Assembly (NCBI RefSeq): GCF_002995495.1
Contig: NZ_PVZV01000006.1
Coordinates: 496,001 to 560,000 of the forward strand
Source of the DNA: Actinocorallia populi
GTDB lineage: Bacteria > Actinomycetota > Actinomycetes > Streptosporangiales > Streptosporangiaceae
DNA length: 64,000 nt
Reading direction: 5' to 3'
This document shows, piece by piece, positions 59,313 through 64,000 of this stretch (position 1 is the stretch's first letter; each line of letters begins with the position of its first letter). Both the position numbers and the translations under genes were made by a program. The notes under the pieces are model-generated. The model made no database searches. It was given only the letters and a program-made list of their open reading frames with translations, and was not told the DNA's origin.

Positions 59313-59667
59313 AACCCGCTCCATGAGGTCGTCGGGACGATCGAGCAGACCGGCCGCTCATCCCTCGCGGAGATGCGCCGCCTGATGAACCTGCTGCGCG
59401 GCGACGACGTCGACGGCCCCGCCCCCCGCCCGGCCTGGCCGACCTGGGCGCCGCGGCGTCCGCGGCGGACCTGCGCACCGAACCGGCGATCCACGGCGCT
59501 CCGCGCCCGCCGGCCGTCGGCGCCGACCTGGCCGCCTACCGGATCGCCCAGGAGGCCCTGACCAACGCCGTGAAGCTCACCAAGACGGAGTCCCGGGACC
59601 GTGCCCAGCTGGTCATCTTCGCCTACGAGTCCGGCCTGGTCTCCGTGCCCTGGAGGCACGGCCGGGT
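59313..59667 (+). pseudogene. remnant of a NarL-type histidine kinase
   Basis: In one frame (59319-59430) the translation reads like a sensor kinase dimerisation domain: IEQTGRSSLAEMRRLMNLLRG. A shift of frame in the run of C at about 59420-59432 continues the homology: GLADLGAAASAADLRTEP, VGADLAAYRIAQEALTNAVKL (the N box), then DRAQLVIFAYESGLVSV. Intact homologues have these blocks in this order in one frame, then an ATP-lid part that is missing. So the gene is frameshifted and truncated. The 3' end abuts the NAT stop. Confidence 0.75.
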
Positions 59668-60438
59668 TCACCCGGAGCGGAGGGCGGGGGCGCGGTCGAG
59701 GGCGATGCCGAAGCGGGTGCGGTAGGCGGCCAGGACGGCGGCTTCGTCGGGCAGGAGGGTTTCGGTGCGCACGCCGTGCTCGGTGGTGATGAGTTTGGCG
59801 CCGCTGAGGGTGACGCGGCCGCCGGCGGTGCGGAGACTGCAGGTCAGGCCGCGGGTGAAGGGCGATTCGGGGGACGTGCGGTGCCACCAGCATGCCGCTC
59901 TGAAGTCGGCCAGGGCGGCGGGCCGGGGGTCGATGACGAGGGACGAGCCCTCGGTGTCGTGCACCTCGAGGAGGCCGTCCCGGTCGGTGATGCGGTAGAC
60001 GCCGGCGGTGTCGTGCTGCGGGGCGCGGTCGTCCAGGCGCAGGGGCGCGTCGGTGAACTCGCCGAAGCCGACGTCGGCCAGCCACGGTTCTTCCAGGTCG
60101 ACGCGCAGGGTCAGGTGGTCGTAGGGGATGCCGAGGGCACCGTCGGAGCCGCGCACCCGGCCCGCCAGGAGCGTCACCTCGTAGCCGAGGGAGCGCAGGA
60201 GGGCGGCGAACAGGCCGTTCAACTCGTAGCAGAACCCGCCGCGGCGCCGCTGGACGATCTTCTCGTAGAGGTGTTCCTCCGCCAGGGTGACCGGCTCGTC
60301 CAGGTGGATGCTCAGGTTCTCGAAGGGCACCGCCCGCAGGTGCGCGTACTGCAGGGCGCGCAGGCCTTCGAGGTCCGGTTCGCCGGGCCTGGCCGCGCCG
60401 ATTCTCGCCAGATATCGCCCGATCTGTCCCTCGTCCAC
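59668..60438 (-). CDS. nat: arylamine N-acetyltransferase
   Basis: A 256-residue NAT with the catalytic triad visible: Cys in RRGGFCYELNGLF (about 70), His in PYDHLTLRV (about 107) and Asp in WLADVGFG (about 122). The family N-terminal helix set (ARIGAARPGEPDLEGLRAL ... AVPFENLSIHL) is complete. It acetylates arylamines or hydrazines with acetyl-CoA; some relatives are amide synthases in antibiotic pathways. The start is GTG 60438. It lies before the acyl-CoA ligase gene on the same strand. Confidence 0.93.
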   Translation of the reverse strand: MDEGQIGRYLARIGAARPGEPDLEGLRALQYAHLRAVPFENLSIHLDEPVTLAEEHLYEKIVQRRRGGFCYELNGLFAALLRSLGYEVTLLAGRVRGSDGALGIPYDHLTLRVDLEEPWLADVGFGEFTDAPLRLDDRAPQHDTAGVYRITDRDGLLEVHDTEGSSLVIDPRPAALADFRAACWWHRTSPESPFTRGLTCSLRTAGGRVTLSGAKLITTEHGVRTETLLPDEAAVLAAYRTRFGIALDRAPALRSG

Positions 60439-60514
60439 GATGTCCAGTGTGCCCTAGGGCGGCGGCTCCGGTGAGCACGTCCCGCGGCGAGTCGATCTTT
60501 TGCCCCTCCTCGGC

Positions 60515-62059
60515 TCAGCCGGAGTGCGCCGCGCGCAGCTCGTGTTTGAGCACCTTGCCCGAGGCGTTGCGCGGCAGCTCGGCGACCACGGCGACGGCCG
60601 TCGGCTTCTTGTAGGAGGCGAGCCGGTCCCGGCACCACCCGGCCAGCTCGGGGGCGGTCGGGGCCCGCCGCCCCGCCGCCGGGACGATCACCGCCAGCGG
60701 CGTCTCCCCCCACTTCTCGTGCGGGACGCCGACCACCGCCACCTCCGCGACGTCCGGGTGCGCGGCCAGGACGTTCTCCACCTCGGCGCAGTAGATGTTC
60801 TCCCCGCCCGAGATGATCATGTCCTTCTTGCGGTCGACGACGTAGAGGAAGCCCTCCTCGTCGGCCCGCACCAGGTCGCCGGAGTGGAACCAGCCGCCCT
60901 CGAACGCCTCGGCGGTGGCCTCCGGGGCGTTCCAGTACCCCGACATCGTGGACGGTCCCCGGTAGACGATCTCGCCGACCTCGCCGGGCGCGACGTCCTT
61001 CATGGCGGCGTCCACGATCCGCGCCGCGACCGTCGCGACCGGCCTGCCCACCGAGCCGATCTTGCGCAGTGCGTCGGCGGCCTCCAGCGCGCAGGTGACC
61101 GGGGACATCTCGGTCTGCCCGAACACCGCGACGTTCGCCGCGTGCGGGAACACCTCGGCCATGCGCTCCAGCAGCGTCACCGTCGCGGGCGCCGCGCCCC
61201 AGCTGATCGTCCGCAGCGAGCGGGCGCGGTGCGGGGCCGACGGCTCGGCGCACAGCACCTGCCACTGCGCCGGGACGAGGAAGGCGCTGGTGACCCGCTC
61301 GGCCTCGATCAGCCCGAGGGTCGCGGCGGCGTCGAACTGCCCGCTCGGCATGATCACGGTGGTGGCGCCGACCATCAGCATCGGCGCCACCGAGCCGATC
61401 GCGCCGATGTGGAACAGCGGGGACGCGCACAGGTTGACCTCGTCGTCGCCGAACAGCCGCCACGCCCGGACGAGGGTGAACGACTGCATCAGCAGGTTCA
61501 GGTGCGAGAGCATCGCGCCCTTGGGCCGGCCCGTGGTGCCCGACGTGTACATGATCAGCGCGGTGTCCCGCTCGCCGACCGGCACGGACGGCGGCTCGGC
61601 GCCCTCGGCCAGCACGGCCTCGTACCGCTCGGCGTCGATCGGGGACTCCCCCGTCACCAGGCAGGCCGGCTCGAGGTCGCCCATCGAGCGCACCGCCGCC
61701 GCCAGGGGCGCCAGGCCGCCGTCGGCGACCAGCATCCGGGCTCCGCTGTCGGCGACGATGTAGGCCGCCTCCGCCGCCGACAGGCGGAAGTTCACCGGGA
61801 CGGCGATCGCGCCCAGCAGGTTCGCCGCGACGACCGTCTCGACGAACTCCGGCCGGTTGGTCATCAGCACCGCGACACGGTCGCCCTGCCGGACGCCCCG
61901 CGCGTGCAGCCCGCCGGCCAGGGCGCGGACCCGCCGGTCCAGCTCCGCCCAGGTCGTCGAGGCGCCCTCGAAACGCAACGCGACGCCGTCCGGACGCGTG
62001 TGCGCGTGCCGGGCCACATGGTCCGACCAGTGGGCTCCACTCCATCCGCTCACCGACAT
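60515..62059 (-). CDS. AMP-dependent acyl-CoA synthetase/ligase
   Basis: A 514-residue adenylating enzyme: A3 motif TALIMYTSGTTGRPKGAML (about 168-186), VFGQTEMSPVT (A5), GYWNAPEAT with HSGDLVRADEEGFLYVVDRKKD (A7/A8), and the C-terminal catalytic lysine in LPRNASGKVLKHEL (A10). It activates a fatty or aromatic acid as acyl-AMP and forms the CoA thioester. GGAGG precedes the ATG at 62059. It could feed the beta-oxidation-like set at 51-55 kb; this is only a guess. Confidence 0.92.
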   Translation of the reverse strand: MSVSGWSGAHWSDHVARHAHTRPDGVALRFEGASTTWAELDRRVRALAGGLHARGVRQGDRVAVLMTNRPEFVETVVAANLLGAIAVPVNFRLSAAEAAYIVADSGARMLVADGGLAPLAAAVRSMGDLEPACLVTGESPIDAERYEAVLAEGAEPPSVPVGERDTALIMYTSGTTGRPKGAMLSHLNLLMQSFTLVRAWRLFGDDEVNLCASPLFHIGAIGSVAPMLMVGATTVIMPSGQFDAAATLGLIEAERVTSAFLVPAQWQVLCAEPSAPHRARSLRTISWGAAPATVTLLERMAEVFPHAANVAVFGQTEMSPVTCALEAADALRKIGSVGRPVATVAARIVDAAMKDVAPGEVGEIVYRGPSTMSGYWNAPEATAEAFEGGWFHSGDLVRADEEGFLYVVDRKKDMIISGGENIYCAEVENVLAAHPDVAEVAVVGVPHEKWGETPLAVIVPAAGRRAPTAPELAGWCRDRLASYKKPTAVAVVAELPRNASGKVLKHELRAAHSG

Positions 62060-62142
62060 CAAGCCTCCTCGACCCAGACGGAACCCGTTTCCGCCCCTCA
62101 TCCTCGCCCATGGACGCAAGTGATCTCTGTCATCATTTCGGG

Positions 62143-63060
62143 ATGAGTCTTTTCGGGTGGGAGATCTTGCCTTTCCAAGGCATAGGGGGACTACTCGCCA
62201 AGCCCATCCTGTTCGGCATGACCCGGCGTGAGATCGACCGGCGGCTTTCGAGGGCACTGGGCGACGCGGTGGGAGAGGTCCGGACCTTTCGCAAGGCCTT
62301 CTGGGACACCGGGGTGTGCGACCACTACCTCGAGGGCGACCTGATCCTGTTCTACGACGACGCGGACCGGTTGTACCACCTGGAGATCCACGACGCGGCT
62401 CCCGCCCACTACGACGACGTCCTGCTGACCGGCCGCCCCCACGGCAAGGTCGTGGCGGACCTGCGCGGGCGCGGGCACCGGGTGGTCGAGGGCGAGACGG
62501 GCTGCGAGGTGCCCGAGGCCGGGTTCAACCTCACCGCGGTGGACGCCGACGACGACTCCCTGGGAGTGGAGTCGGTCGGGGTGTTCCTGCGCAGCCCCGC
62601 CGAGAGCCTGATCAGGATGTCCCGGGAGCCGGGCGTCGAGGCGATCACCGAGCACGACCTGGTGTCCGGTGAGGGCACCGGGACGGTGCGGCTCGGGCAG
62701 GGCCGGTGGGAGCTGCGCGAACGGCTGGGCCCGGCGCTGCAGAGCGTCCCGTCCTACGGCGGGGCGGCGCAGGACTGGTACTTCGACCACGGCCTGATCC
62801 TGAAGTTCGGCGAGGACGAGCGGTTGAGGACGCTGGTCATCAGCTACGTGGGGGCACAGGGCGCGGTGCGGTTTCGCGACGTGCCCCTGCTGGACCGCCC
62901 CTATGCGGAGGTCGTGGCGGACCTGGCGGCGCTGGGCGTGGCGGTCGAGCCGGGAGAGCTGTGCGGCAGGGTGCCGGAGCACGGGTTCACGTTGTCGTTG
63001 ATGGGGCGCCAGAACCCGGCGATGCCGGTCTCCGCGGTCGTGTTCCAGCAGCGTTCATAA
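62143..63060 (+). CDS. orphan protein with internal duplication
   Basis: A 305-residue protein of unknown family. Two halves repeat: HYLEGDLILFYDDADRLYHLEI ... GRPHGKVVADLRGRGHRVVEGE ... CEVPEAGFNLTAV ... VESVGVFLRS and YFDHGLILKFGEDERLRTLVIS ... DRPYAEVVADLAALGVAVEPGE ... GRVPEHGFTLSLM ... VSAVVFQQRS. The order of blocks is the same in both, so a domain of about 90 residues was duplicated. No signal peptide is seen. ATG 62143 is preferred; ATG 62110 would add 11 residues. No homologue was recognised. Confidence 0.72.
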   Translation: MSLFGWEILPFQGIGGLLAKPILFGMTRREIDRRLSRALGDAVGEVRTFRKAFWDTGVCDHYLEGDLILFYDDADRLYHLEIHDAAPAHYDDVLLTGRPHGKVVADLRGRGHRVVEGETGCEVPEAGFNLTAVDADDDSLGVESVGVFLRSPAESLIRMSREPGVEAITEHDLVSGEGTGTVRLGQGRWELRERLGPALQSVPSYGGAAQDWYFDHGLILKFGEDERLRTLVISYVGAQGAVRFRDVPLLDRPYAEVVADLAALGVAVEPGELCGRVPEHGFTLSLMGRQNPAMPVSAVVFQQRS

Positions 63061-63160
63061 CATATTGATCTTTGTCTTGATCTAGCCCGAGTTTCGGTGT
63101 TGTGCCGGATGGGTAGTGCTTTACGCTTAGGCGCGTTTCTGTTCGTGACTGAGGAGTCGC

Positions 63161-64000
63161 ATGAGGCGCGCAGGTCTGGTCGTCGGCATCGCCGCCGGAG
63201 TCGTGGCAGTGGGTGTCGGCGCGGGAGTCCTCGTGGCGACCGGATCGGACGGGGAGAAGCCCGGGACCTCGGCCATGCCCGTGCCGACGCTGAGCATCCC
63301 CGGCGTACCGCTGAACCCGGGCGCCTCCGGCGGGAGCAGCACCGCGACGGCTTACCTGCACCTGGGCTGGGGAAGCCCGCCGAAGGTGCAGAAGGTGATG
63401 AAGGCGACGGGGCTCAAGTCGTTCACGATGGCCTTCGTCCTCTCCGACGGCGGCTGCAACCCCGCCTGGGACGGCAACCGCCCCCTCCGGGGCGGTGTGG
63501 ACGCGCGGACGATCTCGCAGATCAAGGCGGCGGGCGGCAGCGTCCAGATCTCCTTCGGCGGCTGGTCCGGCCGCAAACTCGGCCCCGCCTGCTCCAGCCC
63601 CGAGGACTACGCCGCCGCCGTGCAGAAGGTCGTCAAGGCCTACCGCCCGGCCGCGCTCGACTTCGACATGGAGAACGACGAGCTGAAGGACGCAGCGGTC
63701 CAGGACCGCATCCTGCGCGGCCTGAAGATCGTGGAGCGCAAGAACCCCGGCCTGCGGGTCATCATCACGATGAGCACCGGCAAGAACGGCCCCGACCAGT
63801 GGGGGCTGCGGCTCATCCGGCAGGCCAAGGCGCTCGGCGTGAAAGTCGACAACTACACGATCATGCCGTTCAACTTCAACGGCTCCGACACGCGCGCCGA
63901 CACGATCCGCGCCGCCCAGGGGCTGAAGCGCGCCCTGGTCTCCGTGCGGGGCTGGAACGACCGCACCGCCTACCGTCACATGGGCATCTCCGGCATGAAC
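63161..64000 (+). CDS. secreted GH18 chitinase-like protein, cut by window end
   Basis: The visible 280 residues start with an N-terminal membrane helix (LVVGIAAGVVAVGVGAGVLVA), which is a signal or anchor, then a proline/serine linker and a GH18 barrel: AYLHLGWGSPPKV, FTMAFVLSDGGCNPAWDGNRP, SVQISFGGWSG and AALDFDMENDEL. In the DxxDxDxE motif the last three acidic residues (D, D, E) are kept and the first is alanine. Later strands (VIITMSTGKNGPDQWG, VDNYTIMPFNF) fit the family. The 3' end is not in the window. A GAGGAG site precedes the ATG. Confidence 0.82.
   Translation, partial: MRRAGLVVGIAAGVVAVGVGAGVLVATGSDGEKPGTSAMPVPTLSIPGVPLNPGASGGSSTATAYLHLGWGSPPKVQKVMKATGLKSFTMAFVLSDGGCNPAWDGNRPLRGGVDARTISQIKAAGGSVQISFGGWSGRKLGPACSSPEDYAAAVQKVVKAYRPAALDFDMENDELKDAAVQDRILRGLKIVERKNPGLRVIITMSTGKNGPDQWGLRLIRQAKALGVKVDNYTIMPFNFNGSDTRADTIRAAQGLKRALVSVRGWNDRTAYRHMGISGMN

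Noticed and set aside
1-64000. CRISPR arrays, tRNA or rRNA genes, insertion sequences
   Set aside because: No regular direct repeats with unique spacers, no cloverleaf-like segment and no transposase or integrase coding frame was recognised by eye. Small RNAs cannot be excluded.

Overview
The window is 64 kb of very GC-rich DNA with the coding style of an actinomycete: dense genes, GTG and TTG starts, ATGA/GTGA stop-start overlaps, mycothiol-type enzymes, many TetR regulators, cytochromes P450, an Eis-like acetyltransferase and two genes of the actinobacterial SAM-methyltransferase family DUF574/Methyltransf_19. No ribosomal RNA or housekeeping marker is present, so the genus cannot be fixed; a member of Streptosporangiales/Thermomonosporaceae or a Streptomyces relative is plausible. 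No CRISPR array, tRNA, rRNA, transposase or phage gene was recognised. The first gene (FAD monooxygenase) and the last (GH18-like secreted protein) are cut by the window ends.

Regions 1-14 kb: a truncated flavin monooxygenase; a divergent XRE-cupin regulator and azlC-azlD amino-acid exporter pair with two identical-type operators between them; a streptogramin lyase (vgb) gene followed by a VOC protein, embedded in long repeat-rich non-coding DNA; a TPR protein and a MerR regulator fused to part of a DNA polymerase sliding clamp; an aldo-keto reductase, a VOC protein, a secreted DUF3152 metalloprotease-like protein, and a DrrAB-type drug ABC exporter under a divergent TetR regulator.

Regions 14-30 kb: a DUF574 methyltransferase, a DUF72 protein, a small secreted four-cysteine protein, a P-loop kinase, a Tat-exported sulfatase, an iron-siderophore ABC importer behind an IdeR/DmdR-type iron box, a TetR-MDMPI pair, a hypoxia/dormancy-type pair (long HPF plus phosphoribosyltransferase-hydrolase fusion) with a DosR-like box, two tandem GT2 glycosyltransferases, and an Old Yellow Enzyme gene divergent from a TetR regulator across a 31-bp palindrome.

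Region 30.4-40.6 kb is one nine-gene minus-strand operon coding for a heptose-containing surface glycan: GT4, GmhA, HldE, a UDP-xylose-synthase-like epimerase, a NodU/CmcH carbamoyltransferase, a GT2-GmhB fusion, two GT9 (heptosyltransferase family) and another glycosyltransferase. Seven of the eight junctions are 4-bp overlaps.

Regions 40.8-64 kb: a second DUF574 methyltransferase with a P450; a TetR-P450 pair; an Eis-like acetyltransferase; a roadblock-PATAN-roadblock signalling operon; a HAD-IIA phosphatase; a paralogue of the four-cysteine secreted protein; an S41-type peptidase; a beta-oxidation-like set (two acyl-CoA dehydrogenase subunits, SDR, thiolase) that shares an operator-like motif with its neighbouring GntR regulator; an oxidoreductase, a secreted ricin-like lectin, a HAD hydrolase, a decayed histidine kinase, an arylamine N-acetyltransferase, an acyl-CoA ligase, an internally duplicated orphan protein and the truncated GH18 protein.

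The most unusual items are the MerR-sliding-clamp fusion with a classic 19-bp-spacer MerR promoter, the complete heptose operon in a Gram-positive background, and two unlinked secreted-protein paralogues that share the same promoter hexamers and the same hairpin core.
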